Assembly (NCBI GenBank): GCA_009784345.1
Contig: WRBW01000001.1
Location: forward strand, 1 to 32,970
Source: Coriobacteriia bacterium
Lineage (GTDB): Bacteria; Actinomycetota; Coriobacteriia; WRKU01; WQUG01
Length of the DNA: 32,970 nucleotides
Direction of reading: 5' to 3'
The translations under genes were made by a program, and so were the position numbers. Within the stretch, counting starts at the first letter, position 1. Each line of letters opens with the position of its first letter. Under the pieces are notes generated by a model that had not been told where the DNA came from, did no database searches, and saw only the letters and a program-made list of their open reading frames with translations. Positions 14,934-24,406 of the stretch are shown one piece after another.

Positions 14934-16205
14934 ATGCACTACAATGCCATTTTTTGGGTGATTATAGCCATCGTAAGCGTCAGCTTTGTGTGGGGGCAGA
15001 TTCGCGCGGCCCTGAACCGCAGCATGATGAGCGACGAGCTGCCGCCCCAGCTGGTGGGAATCTACGAGCCTGATGAATATGCGCGACAACAGCAGTACCA
15101 GCGCGTTGACGGAAAGTTCAGTCTAATCAGCAGGAGTGCGTCCACGCTCCTGATGCTCGCGGCTCTGTTTACGGGTGCCCTAGGCCTGCTTGAAGCGCGG
15201 CTCTCTATGGTGACGACAAACCATGTCTTGCTACCCTTGCTGGTGATGCTGGTAATTGCGGTCGTACTGCTAGTACTTGATCTGCCCTTTGACTACTATG
15301 ACACCTTTGTGATTGAAGAGCGCTTTGGCTTTAACAAGTCGAGCAAGCTGACCTTTTTTATGGATGCGCTGAAAGAGCTGCTGCTGACTTCTGTGCTGAT
15401 GGGTGTCGTAGTTGCGGTGATTGCCTTCCTGTATCAGTTGTCACCCACCTGGTTTTGGCTGTGGGCCTGGGCTGCACTGACTTTCTTTAGCGTCGGGCTG
15501 TCCTATTTCTATTCGCAGTTGATTGTGCCGCTCTTTAACAAGCAGACCCCTTTAGAGGAGGGCGCGCTGCGCGATGCCCTAATGCATCTCGCGGAGCAGA
15601 CGGATTTTCCCATATCTGAGGTCTTTGTCATTGATGGCTCGAAGCGTAGCACAAAGGCCAATGCCTACTTTGCTGGCTTTGGTAAGCGCAAGCGCATCTG
15701 CTTGTATGACACTTTGATTGATGATCTCGAGGTTGAAGAAATTGTCGCCGTTTTGGCTCATGAGATTGGGCACTATAAGAAGCGCCACATTCCTATCAAC
15801 ATTGCGCTGACGGTGGGGCTCATGGGCATGCAGCTGTGGCTCATGTCGCTGCTGCTGGGCAGTGCGGCACTGGCGACTGCCATGGGTTCGACGACAGGTG
15901 CGCCTTCGCTGATTCTGGGGCTTATTGCCTTTAGCCTGCTCTTTGGTCCGGTGTCAGAGCTCTTGTCTGTGGGGCAAAACATGCTGTCGCGCCGCTTTGA
16001 GTATCAGGCCGATGCTTATGCCGCTCGCTTTGGTTACGGACAGGCTCTGATCAATGGGCTCTGTGTCATATCATCAAAGGCATTGTCTAATATGACGCCA
16101 CACCCCGTGGTGGTCTTTTGGACCTATTCGCATCCGACCGTTTTGCAGCGCATGCAGGCCCTGGGTATTGCCCACTTTGAACGTAAGACAGAGGATGAAG
16201 GTTAA
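14934..16205 (+). CDS. M48-family membrane metalloprotease, Ste24/CAAX prenyl protease 1-like
   Basis: HEIGHYKKRH zinc motif and downstream EYQADAYA, polytopic. SD GAGAGGAAA precedes ATG at 14934. Confidence 0.9.
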   Translation: MHYNAIFWVIIAIVSVSFVWGQIRAALNRSMMSDELPPQLVGIYEPDEYARQQQYQRVDGKFSLISRSASTLLMLAALFTGALGLLEARLSMVTTNHVLLPLLVMLVIAVVLLVLDLPFDYYDTFVIEERFGFNKSSKLTFFMDALKELLLTSVLMGVVVAVIAFLYQLSPTWFWLWAWAALTFFSVGLSYFYSQLIVPLFNKQTPLEEGALRDALMHLAEQTDFPISEVFVIDGSKRSTKANAYFAGFGKRKRICLYDTLIDDLEVEEIVAVLAHEIGHYKKRHIPINIALTVGLMGMQLWLMSLLLGSAALATAMGSTTGAPSLILGLIAFSLLFGPVSELLSVGQNMLSRRFEYQADAYAARFGYGQALINGLCVISSKALSNMTPHPVVVFWTYSHPTVLQRMQALGIAHFERKTEDEG

Positions 16206-16244
16206 GGTCAAGCCCGAGATCCCGCATCGAGTGCGGGATGACAA
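16206..16244. repeat. REP-like palindromic repeat
   Basis: GGTCAAGCCCGAGATCCCGCATCGAGTGCGGGATGACAA. Confidence 0.7.
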
Positions 16245-16328
16245 CCAGGAACACCACCGCGTGTGAGCGTGGGATGACATTAGTATAGTGTCTGGGTGCT
16301 CCTGACGTTCACAATCAAGGAGAATGAG

Positions 16329-16375
16329 AAAAGGGAAAGTCCTAGCGTGGTAACCATGTGGACTTTCCCTTTTTG
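16329..16375. terminator. Bidirectional terminator between convergent genes
   Basis: AAAAGGGAAAGTCC ... GGACTTTCCCTTTTT inverted repeat between the plus-strand protease gene and minus-strand pilin-domain gene. Confidence 0.8.
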
Positions 16376-16414
16376 ATACTTCGACGCTGAGTGTGGGCGT
16401 CAGGTGTACCCAGA

Positions 16415-17554
16415 CTAGCCGTCGCGCTTCTTAAGGAAGATAATGAATCCCACAAAGGCGATGAAGACAAAGCCTGCCAACGCAAACCACACAATGTTAT
16501 CCATCCAGATATTACCCATGGCGGCAGTGGGGTTGTAGTTCGTAAAGAGCACGCTGTTTTCACCGGCGCCAATCACGCGGTTCTCGACCAGGAATGACTG
16601 CCCCAGGGCCGATTCAGTCGACAAGGCGCGGTCTGGACCTTCAGCCGTAAAGGTGAAGGGGTTTTGGCCATTAATCACAACAGCAACACTGGGCGTGTAA
16701 TCAGTCGCCGCTTTTTCTTCTACCATGAAGGCCGTACCCAGTGGCACATCATCGATTTGCATGGTCCAGCCATGTTGCAGCGTAAAGTCATACCACTTGT
16801 CAAAAGTCTTAGTCTCACGTGAAGGAGAGTTGCCAGCATCGGTCACAATGTTTGCGGTAAAGGTCGCATCAGCTGGTGTGAAAGCGGTTGCTGTCAGTCT
16901 GATTCTAAAGTTAAACTCGGTGCTTGTCTCGCCACCAGGGCCAGATACTTCTTTGCGCACGCTCATTGAACCATAGGGTGTGTAGGTACTGACAAAACGG
17001 GCAGGAGCAGGCGTTCCTGCGGCGCCGTTTTCAAAGGTGTAGGTCGCGACATTACTAATGGCGTTGCCATCAGCGCCAGCCGTCACCGTCAGACGCAGCA
17101 CAAAGGCCGCTTCGGTATCGACAACATCTTCGTGGCTTGTTGGGGCGACCTCGACTAGGTAGTCATAAGTACCTGGCTGGTTAAAGACCAGGGTACCCAG
17201 CTCGAAGCGTGCCGTTCTTTCAGTTGACTTAATGCCCAGAACTTCAGGTACGGTATCGACCCAAATGTCGGGTGATACACCGTCTGCAGAACTCAAGTTA
17301 GCAGCACCGATGCTGGGGAAATTCGCAGCATTACCCGGTGCGCCGCCATTGAAGGCAAGCGGTGTTGTGGTAAAGGTAAAAGTAACTTCGGGTACGCCGA
17401 CTCCCATGGGGCGCTGAATGACCTTGGTCACATCTGCATAGGTATTGGGGTCAGTGGGGATGGGTGCGGGCTCTGCCATCGCTAGGTTGGCAGCAGCCAA
17501 ACCAAAGACAAGGGCTAGCGCGAGCACCAATTTAATCTTGCCGAAAAATTTCAT
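16415..17554 (-). CDS. FctA-like (isopeptide-domain pilin-type) surface protein with C-terminal TM
   Basis: Signal peptide. N-terminal FctA-like region (VTKVIQRP...VTFTFTTTP...GTYDYLVEVAP...). Second domain SMSVRKEVSGPG...VLFTNYN. TM and KKRDG tail. ATG at 17554 has GTGAGG upstream; ORF track extends to 17566. Confidence 0.75.
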   Translation of the reverse strand: MKFFGKIKLVLALALVFGLAAANLAMAEPAPIPTDPNTYADVTKVIQRPMGVGVPEVTFTFTTTPLAFNGGAPGNAANFPSIGAANLSSADGVSPDIWVDTVPEVLGIKSTERTARFELGTLVFNQPGTYDYLVEVAPTSHEDVVDTEAAFVLRLTVTAGADGNAISNVATYTFENGAAGTPAPARFVSTYTPYGSMSVRKEVSGPGGETSTEFNFRIRLTATAFTPADATFTANIVTDAGNSPSRETKTFDKWYDFTLQHGWTMQIDDVPLGTAFMVEEKAATDYTPSVAVVINGQNPFTFTAEGPDRALSTESALGQSFLVENRVIGAGENSVLFTNYNPTAAMGNIWMDNIVWFALAGFVFIAFVGFIIFLKKRDG

Positions 17555-17799
17555 GTCGAACCTCACGTTTCTTCATCGTGCCAATCTTCAAGCCACTTCG
17601 AAGCTTCAGTGAGGTAGGGCAATCAAGCATGGACGTACTCCCCCAAGTCTTTGCTCGATAAGTGGCGATTACTAGGGAACTGTTCATGGGCAGCTCCCCA
17701 TCGTTGCATCCACTTTAACCTAAGCTGGGGGCAAAAACGGCAACTCCATAATATATGCAGAGCTTAGTCCCGTTTGTTGCATATATTGAGAATGGTCAA

Positions 17800-17836
17800 G
17801 GTCAAGAACGAGACCCCGCATCAAGTGCGGGGTGAC
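17800..17836. repeat. REP-like palindromic repeat
   Basis: GGTCAAGAACGAGACCCCGCATCAAGTGCGGGGTGAC, near-identical to 22580-22618. Confidence 0.7.
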
Positions 17837-17857
17837 GGTGGTAGCTTAGTCCTGTTC

Positions 17858-18205
17858 TTAACCTTGTTTGTTGCGTGAAATTTCGAAAAGACAGTTAAAG
17901 AGCTTCGTCACATCTGCGGCGAGGTCAGCGTCAAGCCCTTCTGTCACGCGGGCCAGAATGCACTTTTCGCGCTCTGCCTGATGGATGGAGATATCACCCG
18001 ACTTCTTGATTTCAGCGACGCGGTCAACATAGACCATGCGCTGCAAGAAGGCATCCAGAATCTTTTCATCAACTGAATCAATGCCCTGGCGAATCTCTGC
18101 GAGGCGAAACTGAGCCTTTTCGACAGATTCAAACATGTCAGTCGAATATTTTTCTGAAATTTTACAGGGGTTGACGTCTGTTTTCGTTTCTTCATTCATG
18201 TTCAA
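17858..18205 (-). CDS. Chorismate mutase (AroQ class)
   Basis: RLAEIRQGIDSVDEKILDAFLQRMVYVDRVAEIKKSGDISIHQAEREKCILARV is typical of AroQ-fold chorismate mutase; within an aro cluster. Confidence 0.85.
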   Translation of the reverse strand: MNMNEETKTDVNPCKISEKYSTDMFESVEKAQFRLAEIRQGIDSVDEKILDAFLQRMVYVDRVAEIKKSGDISIHQAEREKCILARVTEGLDADLAADVTKLFNCLFEISRNKQG

Positions 18206-19292
18206 TCACCATCTTATCTGCGAGTACAAAGGCGGTCACAGCCTCGATGCAAGGCACTGCTCGGGGCACGATACAGGGGTCGTGGCGACCCTTAACGCTC
18301 AATTCTACCTCTTTCATACACTCGAGGTCTACGGATTGTTGCTGCTTTGCTATCGATGGCGTTGGCTTGATGGCCACGCGAAAAATCAGCGGCGCGCCCG
18401 TCGTCAGACCACCGACAACGCCCCCGGCATTATTCGAGAGATGCGCAAGCGGAGAAACCCGTGGCCCATCACCGTCGCCTACTGCCAACCCAAGGCCGTC
18501 ATTGTGCTCGCTGCCCAGCATGCCGGCGGCTTCAAATCCTGCGCCGAATTCGATGCCGCGCACGGCGGGCACGGCAAAGATCGCCTGTGCCAGGGCATTT
18601 TCGATGCCATCAAAGAGCGGCGAGCCAACACCGACGGGCAGCCCTATGACGGCACACTCAATGACGCCCCCGACAGAATCACCTTCTGAAGCGGCTGTCA
18701 GGATGGCATCCTTCATGGGCTGTTCGACCTGGGCATCGATTATCGGAAAGCCCTCAAAGCGCAGGTCATCTACGCAAAGCTCAAGGGTGTCAAAAGGCTG
18801 GTCAAGGACGTGATAAATCTGCTCGATGTGAGCCCCTAGGTGCACGTCCCACTTTTCCAGCAGCTGCGCGCAGACAGCCCCTGCAAAGACCAGACCCACG
18901 GTCAGGCGACCAGAAAAGTGCCCGCCGCCGCGGAAGTCTTGCGCACCAAAAAACTTTTCATCGGCGTAGTAGTCTGCGTGTGAAGGGCGCGGCACGCGAC
19001 TTATTTCATCATAGTCCTGACTGCGGACATTGGCATTGTCAAAGATCGCACACAGGGGTGCCCCGCAGGTCACACCGTCCAGCAGACCTGACACGATACG
19101 GGGGGTGTCAGCTTCAGCGCGCGGAGTTGACCATGCGTTTTGCCCACCGCGCCTGCGGTCAAGCCAGGTTTGGACGCGCTCCATATCAATAGGATAACCA
19201 GCGGGTAGACCGTCGATGACCACACCCACAGCCTCGCTGTGCGACTGTCCAAAGACCTGCAGCTTGATGTTTTGTCCAAAGCTAGATGACAT
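18192..19292 (-). CDS. aroC: Chorismate synthase
   Basis: GQSHSEAVGVVIDGLPAG, RRRGGQ and FRGGGHFSGRLTVGLVFAGAV motifs. Confidence 0.95.
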   Translation of the reverse strand: MSSSFGQNIKLQVFGQSHSEAVGVVIDGLPAGYPIDMERVQTWLDRRRGGQNAWSTPRAEADTPRIVSGLLDGVTCGAPLCAIFDNANVRSQDYDEISRVPRPSHADYYADEKFFGAQDFRGGGHFSGRLTVGLVFAGAVCAQLLEKWDVHLGAHIEQIYHVLDQPFDTLELCVDDLRFEGFPIIDAQVEQPMKDAILTAASEGDSVGGVIECAVIGLPVGVGSPLFDGIENALAQAIFAVPAVRGIEFGAGFEAAGMLGSEHNDGLGLAVGDGDGPRVSPLAHLSNNAGGVVGGLTTGAPLIFRVAIKPTPSIAKQQQSVDLECMKEVELSVKGRHDPCIVPRAVPCIEAVTAFVLADKMVIEHE

Positions 19293-20538
19293 GGACCACT
19301 CCTCCTAATTTTTGGAAGTCTTCAAAAAAGCGGGGGTAGGTTTTATTGACCGCATCAGCACCGGTGATGGTGACGGGCTTTTGTGCGAGACTGCCCGCGA
19401 TGGCAGCCGCCATGACAATGCGGTGGTCGTTTGCGCCGTCTACCGTGTCGCCGCCCGGGATGCGATCGTCGCCGTAGACGTAGATTTCATCACTGTGCTG
19501 GTCCGTCTCATTGAAGGTGTTCGCGCCGCGGTCGACGTGTTCGGTCTTCACGCCCAGCTGCGTCATCATTGCAAGGGTCGTCTCGATGCGATTGCTTTCC
19601 TTCAGGCGCAACCTGCCCAGCCCCAAAAAGCGTGTCGTGCGGTCAGTCAGGGCAGCACTGACGGCAAGGATGGGGACAAGGTCGGGGATGTCGGTGGCGT
19701 TGACGGTCTTGCGCGAACGCATCAGCGCGAACTGGCGGTCACGCTGCAGCGAGTCGGGCTTGAGTCCGGTAACTTCGACGTCTGCGGCAAGCCAGAAGGC
19801 GGAGTTTGACCAGTCCCCCTCGACGGCGATTTGTGTTGGCGATACATAGGTCTGGCCGCCGGGGACGTGGTAGATCAACGCGTCGTCCACTTCTTTGTTC
19901 GGGGTCGTTTCGACTTGTATGCCAAAGCGCTGCAGGACATCGAGGGTCATGTCGACATAACCGGCTGATTCGAGCTTTGTAGTCAGCGTAATGGTACTGT
20001 CGCCCGCAAGCAAGGGCAGGGCAAAGAGCAGTCCCGAGAGGTACTGCGAGCTGATGTTGCCCGGCAGTTGATAGTCGCCAGCTACGAGCTTACCGGACCA
20101 GCTGATGGGTAGCTGCATCTGGTCGAATTGCAGCTGCGGAGGTCTGGCGATGCTTTCGCAGAGGGTATCAAAGGGGCGGCTCATCAGCGAGCCTATGCCC
20201 GTAAGCGTGCCGGCATCAAAACGGGCGGTCAGTACGGGCAAAAGCAGGCGGGCTGCGGTACCGCTTTCGCGGCAGTCGACGGTGGGCGCCGCTGGGATGC
20301 CTTCTGGGAAGCTTGCGATGGGGTTAACGAGGACGCGGTCGCTGTAGTCTTCAAGGCTGGCGCCCATGGCACGCAGCGCATCGATGGTGGCGCGGACGTC
20401 ATCTGAAAGGTAGTCAATCAGCACGACGGTAGGGGCGTCAGATAGAACTGCCGCTATGAGGATACGTTGCGCATAAGACTTTGAAGGAATGGCAGTGATG
20501 CTGCCTGACAGCTTTTGAGGCTCGATGCGGACGTCCAT
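19282..20538 (-). CDS. aroA: 3-phosphoshikimate 1-carboxyvinyltransferase (EPSP synthase)
   Basis: IPSKSYAQRILIAA, LRLKESNRIE and DGANDHRIVMAAAIAG motifs. Confidence 0.95.
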   Translation of the reverse strand: MDVRIEPQKLSGSITAIPSKSYAQRILIAAVLSDAPTVVLIDYLSDDVRATIDALRAMGASLEDYSDRVLVNPIASFPEGIPAAPTVDCRESGTAARLLLPVLTARFDAGTLTGIGSLMSRPFDTLCESIARPPQLQFDQMQLPISWSGKLVAGDYQLPGNISSQYLSGLLFALPLLAGDSTITLTTKLESAGYVDMTLDVLQRFGIQVETTPNKEVDDALIYHVPGGQTYVSPTQIAVEGDWSNSAFWLAADVEVTGLKPDSLQRDRQFALMRSRKTVNATDIPDLVPILAVSAALTDRTTRFLGLGRLRLKESNRIETTLAMMTQLGVKTEHVDRGANTFNETDQHSDEIYVYGDDRIPGGDTVDGANDHRIVMAAAIAGSLAQKPVTITGADAVNKTYPRFFEDFQKLGGVVHVI

Positions 20539-20552
20539 TGTGTCTCCTATGC

Positions 20553-21443
20553 TTAGCCGTAGAGTTCTTTAGCGCGTTTACCTTCAGAGAGCAGGGCAAG
20601 CAGTTTTTGCTCATCGCCGTCTTGCAGTACCTGGGCGTACTCCTCCAGGCGTTCTCGCAGGCCTTCGATTTCTGCAATCAGGTTGTCGCGGTTGGCCATG
20701 AAGAGCTCTGCCCACATGACTTCGTTTAAGTGCGCGACGCGGGTCAGGTCCTGGTAGCTGCCGGCGCTGAAGCCCAGCTGCGTTTTGGCCGTTTCGCTGC
20801 GGATGAAAGCGCCTGCGACGACGTGTGCCAGCTGCGAGGTGAAGGCGATGATGCGGTCGTGCTCGGCGCCGGTGGTGATGGTGATGTGCAGAAAGCCGAT
20901 GGAGGTGAAGAGCATTTCGGCGGCTTTCAGGGCGATGATGTTGGTGTGCTCGTCGCGGCACAAGATCATGGTGCCGCCGCTGAAGAGGTGGGCAAAACTT
21001 GATTCGTAGCCGCTGCGCTCGATGCCCGTCATGGGGTGGCCGCCCACAAAGTAGAGGTCGCGGCTGGCTGCTTCTGCCGAAAGGTCGGCGCAGATTTCTG
21101 CTTTGACGCCGGCGCAGTCGATGATGACGGTGCCCTTTTTGAACTTGTCCCAGTTGTCGCGGATAAAATCGATCGTTGCCTCTGGATAGAGAGCGATGAC
21201 GATCATGTCGCATTCTGCAAGCGCCGCGCCGCCAGGAGCTGGTGCAAGGGCTGCATCGAGGACCTTTTCTGCCAGTGCCTGCTTGACGACGTTGGGATTG
21301 ATATCATAGCCCAGAACGCGATTCGTGGTATTGACGCGCAAGGCTTTTGCAAGCGAGCCGCCAATCAGGCCCAGGCCGACGACGCCAATGGTTTTGTCGG
21401 CAAGCGTTGGGCGGCTGGTGTCGATGTTGAGGTCTGCTGTCAT
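20553..21443 (-). CDS. tyrA: Prephenate dehydrogenase
   Basis: GVVGLGLIGGSLAKALR Rossmann motif; GGHPMTGIERSGYESSFAHLFSGGTMIL. ATG at 21443 just after the upstream stop. Confidence 0.9.
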   Translation of the reverse strand: MTADLNIDTSRPTLADKTIGVVGLGLIGGSLAKALRVNTTNRVLGYDINPNVVKQALAEKVLDAALAPAPGGAALAECDMIVIALYPEATIDFIRDNWDKFKKGTVIIDCAGVKAEICADLSAEAASRDLYFVGGHPMTGIERSGYESSFAHLFSGGTMILCRDEHTNIIALKAAEMLFTSIGFLHITITTGAEHDRIIAFTSQLAHVVAGAFIRSETAKTQLGFSAGSYQDLTRVAHLNEVMWAELFMANRDNLIAEIEGLRERLEEYAQVLQDGDEQKLLALLSEGKRAKELYG

Positions 21444-21444
21444 G

Positions 21445-22473
21445 TTATATCCCCTCGTTGCATTGGCCGATCGCGACGCGCATGGCGGCGATGTCTTTGG
21501 CAAGGCTGTCAAACTGCAGCGGTGTAATGGACTGCTGCCCGTCGCACAGAGCTGTTTTGGGGCTGTTGTGGACTTCTACCATCAGGCCGTCTGCACCTGC
21601 AGCAACCGCTGCCAGTGACATGGGACGCACGTAGCGGGCCACGCCGGTTGCATGGCTGGGATCGACTACTACGGGTAGGTGCGAGAGCTCCTTGATGATG
21701 GGAATCGCAGACAGGTCGAGCGTATTGCGTGTTAGTGGCTCGAAGGTGCGCACGCCGCGCTCGCACAAGATGACTTCTTCGTTGCCGCCCGCCATGAGGT
21801 ATTCTGCGCTCATGAGCAGCTCTTCGATAGTGGCTGCAAAGCCGCGCTTCAGCAGAATCGGCTTTTTGATTTTGCCCAGCTCGCGCAGCAGCACAAAGTT
21901 TTGCATGTTACGCGCACCGACCTGAATAACGTCGACTTCATCAAAGAACTCGAGCTGGTTTAAGTCCATGATTTCAGTCACGATGGGCAGCCCGGTGTTT
22001 TTGCGGGCCTCGAGCAGCAGCTCGATGCCGTCTGCCTGCATGCCCTGGAAGGCATAGGGCGAAGTACGCGGCTTGAAGGCTCCACCACGCAGAGCCTGGG
22101 CACCGCTGTCTTTGACCGCCGCAGCAATCTGCGAAATCTGTTCTGGCGATTCCACGCTACAGGGACCTGCGATGACCATGAAGTTGCCGCCACCAATCTT
22201 TGCGGCACCATCTGCGCCCAGCGAGATAACGGTATCCTGGGGATGGAACTTGCGATTAGCCTTTTTGAAGGGCTCTTGAATACGCTTGACGTCTGCCACG
22301 CAGTCCAGAGCGTTTAGCAGGTTGATGTCTACAGCAGAAGTGTCGCCCACCAGACCCATAATGGTCGTGTTTGCGCCTTCGCTCATGTGGATTTCGAGCC
22401 CCATATTTTCGAGCCAGGTTATGAGGTTGTCCAGCTCTTGCTGGTCGAAATCTTGACTGAGAATGATAATCAT
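21445..22473 (-). CDS. aroF: 3-deoxy-7-phosphoheptulonate (DAHP) synthase with N-terminal ferredoxin-like regulatory domain
   Basis: [45 protein letters not shown] and DPSHATG motifs. Confidence 0.95.
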   Translation of the reverse strand: MIIILSQDFDQQELDNLITWLENMGLEIHMSEGANTTIMGLVGDTSAVDINLLNALDCVADVKRIQEPFKKANRKFHPQDTVISLGADGAAKIGGGNFMVIAGPCSVESPEQISQIAAAVKDSGAQALRGGAFKPRTSPYAFQGMQADGIELLLEARKNTGLPIVTEIMDLNQLEFFDEVDVIQVGARNMQNFVLLRELGKIKKPILLKRGFAATIEELLMSAEYLMAGGNEEVILCERGVRTFEPLTRNTLDLSAIPIIKELSHLPVVVDPSHATGVARYVRPMSLAAVAAGADGLMVEVHNSPKTALCDGQQSITPLQFDSLAKDIAAMRVAIGQCNEGI

Positions 22474-22535
22474 GCGAGCTCCTTTAGCTGCGGTAATGCG
22501 TGAAACACAGTGTATCTATGATAGCAAGATTAATT

Positions 22536-22568
22536 GAGGGAGGGCGCCCATTGCTGGACGCCCTCCCT
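22536..22568 (-). terminator. Hairpin (likely terminator) downstream of the NifU-like gene
   Basis: AGGGAGGGCG ... CGCCCTCCCT inverted repeat. Confidence 0.55.
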
Positions 22569-22579
22569 TTGAGTGATTA

Positions 22580-22618
22580 AGGTCAAACCCGAGACCCCGC
22601 ATCAAGTGCGGGGTGACA
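22580..22618. repeat. REP-like palindromic repeat
   Basis: GGTCAAACCCGAGACCCCGCATCAAGTGCGGGGTGACAA. Confidence 0.7.
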
Positions 22619-22625
22619 AGTGCCA

Positions 22626-22859
22626 TCAGGCGACGTTGACTACTTTGGTGACGCCGGGAACGTTCTCTTTCAGGACGCATTCGACCTGTGAAGCCATGGT
22701 CAGTCCTGCCATGGGGCAGCCGCGACAGGCTCCTTGCAGCTCGACAATAACGGTGCCGTCGTCCTGGATTTCTTTCAGTTCGATGCCGCCGCCATCTGCT
22801 TGCAGGCGTGGGCGAATCTTTTCGATTTGTTCTTCTACGAGTGCTTTATCTACAGCCAT
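22626..22859 (-). CDS. NifU C-terminal-domain (Nfu-type) Fe-S scaffold protein
   Basis: EEQIEKIRPRLQADGGGIEL...GACRGCPMAGLTMASQVE, with CxxC. SD AAGGAGAC; two adjacent ATGs. Confidence 0.92.
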   Translation of the reverse strand: MAVDKALVEEQIEKIRPRLQADGGGIELKEIQDDGTVIVELQGACRGCPMAGLTMASQVECVLKENVPGVTKVVNVA

Positions 22860-22936
22860 CATGTCTCCTTTGATGTGGTTACGATGCGGACTTTGCCGCA
22901 TACCTGCTGATTAGTGCAGAGGTCATTTTAGTCTAA

Positions 22937-24220
22937 TTATGATGTCTCTGACAACAATTCTGGCTTAGAGAAGCCCTGAGTTGTCCTTTCTATCTGCTCT
23001 GGTGCTGGCAGTTCTTTGCTCATGTCGAGCCTCTGGAGCTTTTCTGCCTGCGTCAAGAGGTTGCGCTCGAGGCTCGAGGCGAACTCGTTATACGACTTGA
23101 CCGTGTTGTCCAGATTGCGCTGAAGCTTTGTGCTGTGACCTGCAAGGGTCGCCATGCGCTTCAGCAACTCTTTGCCTGCTTCAACTATTTCTTGGGCGTT
23201 TTCGCTGGCCTCTTGCTGCTGCCAGGCATAGGCGATTGACTTGACTATCGACCAGAGCGTAACGGGGCTTGCCAGAGCCACGCGCTGCGAAAAGGCATAG
23301 TCGACCAGTTGAGGGTCTGCTTCAAGTGCCGCTGACAGCAGAGCTTCTGCGGGCAAGAAGGCCACCACAAAGTCTGGAGCACCGGGCAGCGATTCGCCAT
23401 ACTCTTTTCGGGCAAGCGCCTTGATGTGGTCTTTCAAGGCAGCTGCGTGTCCGCGCAAGAGTTCGTCGCGACGGGCAAGCTCTGCTGGTTCTGCGCTCAG
23501 GGGGATTTCACAAGCCTTGTCGTAGGAATCAAAAGGGACCTTCGCATCAATAGGCACGATGCGCCCATTGGGCAGTTTCAACAAAAAGTCTGGACGAATG
23601 CGTGTGTCCGAAGTCGAGCCCTGCGCACTGGTCGATTGACGTTCAAAGTGAACGGTCTCGATAAGGCCTGCGTTTTCGAAGATCTGCTCTAGTTGGACCT
23701 CGCCCCAGCGACCGCGCTCTTGCGATTTGGTCAGCGTACCTGCCAAGGTATTGGTGGTCGCCTGCAGCTGTCCGATAGTCTTTGACAGGTTTTCATCCTG
23801 GCGTAGACGCGCTTCTTCTAGTTCAGCTATCTTCTGTCGCATGGTATCCATGCTCTTTGACACAGGAGCCAGCTTTTCGATGACGCGGCTTTCTTGCTGC
23901 TTTTCCGCAACCTGCTGCTGGTTGAGCTGCTGCAACTGCGCTTCGGTTTTTTCAAGCTGCTCGCGATAAGCTGATGACTGCGCCGTTGCTGTGGCGGTGG
24001 CTTCACGTAGGGTGGTGATTTCTGACTGTGCCGTGCTGAGGCTGGATTGGACGGACTCCGCCGCTGTTTTTGCTGTTGCCAGTTCGGCCTCGAGCACATC
24101 AGCCTGCTGCGCACGTTGGCGCAGGGGAAGGCCTTTGCTGTGGGCAAGTACCGTCGCCAGCAAAAAGCCTAGCGCAGCCCCTGCAATCAGGCCAATTATC
24201 AGCAGTATCGTGGCGTCCAT
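22937..24220 (-). CDS. rmuC: DNA recombination protein RmuC homolog
   Basis: N-terminal TM, coiled coil, then RGRWGEVQLEQIFENAGL and RPDFLLKLPNGRIVPIDAKVPFDSYDKA. Confidence 0.93.
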   Translation of the reverse strand: MDATILLIIGLIAGAALGFLLATVLAHSKGLPLRQRAQQADVLEAELATAKTAAESVQSSLSTAQSEITTLREATATATAQSSAYREQLEKTEAQLQQLNQQQVAEKQQESRVIEKLAPVSKSMDTMRQKIAELEEARLRQDENLSKTIGQLQATTNTLAGTLTKSQERGRWGEVQLEQIFENAGLIETVHFERQSTSAQGSTSDTRIRPDFLLKLPNGRIVPIDAKVPFDSYDKACEIPLSAEPAELARRDELLRGHAAALKDHIKALARKEYGESLPGAPDFVVAFLPAEALLSAALEADPQLVDYAFSQRVALASPVTLWSIVKSIAYAWQQQEASENAQEIVEAGKELLKRMATLAGHSTKLQRNLDNTVKSYNEFASSLERNLLTQAEKLQRLDMSKELPAPEQIERTTQGFSKPELLSETS

Positions 24221-24282
24221 AGGGCGTCCTTTCATGAAGGTCGAGTGCGCGGGCGCGCGGGGGCGCGCGCCCCTACAAGGGC

Positions 24283-24400
24283 AAGGTCAAGAGCGAGACC
24301 CCAAGATCCTTCGACTACGCTCAGGAAGTACAGGGGGACATTGTAGGGGCGAGCGTCCCCGCTCGCCTGCTCGTGCGGGGTGACAGGGGTGGTGCGGGGT
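24283..24400. repeat. Composite REP-like repeat cluster
   Basis: GGTCAAGAGCGAGACCCC, CCTTCGACTACGCTCAGGAAGTA, TTGTAGGGGCGAGCGTCCCCGCTCGCC and GTGCGGGGTGACAG in succession. Confidence 0.65.
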
Positions 24401-24406
24401 GGCAGT

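Noticed and set aside
19312-19809. Plus-strand ORF opposite aroA, and similar ones at 3785, 21036, 23991, 29143
   Set aside because: Shadow ORFs over strongly supported conserved genes; compositionally biased and without motifs.
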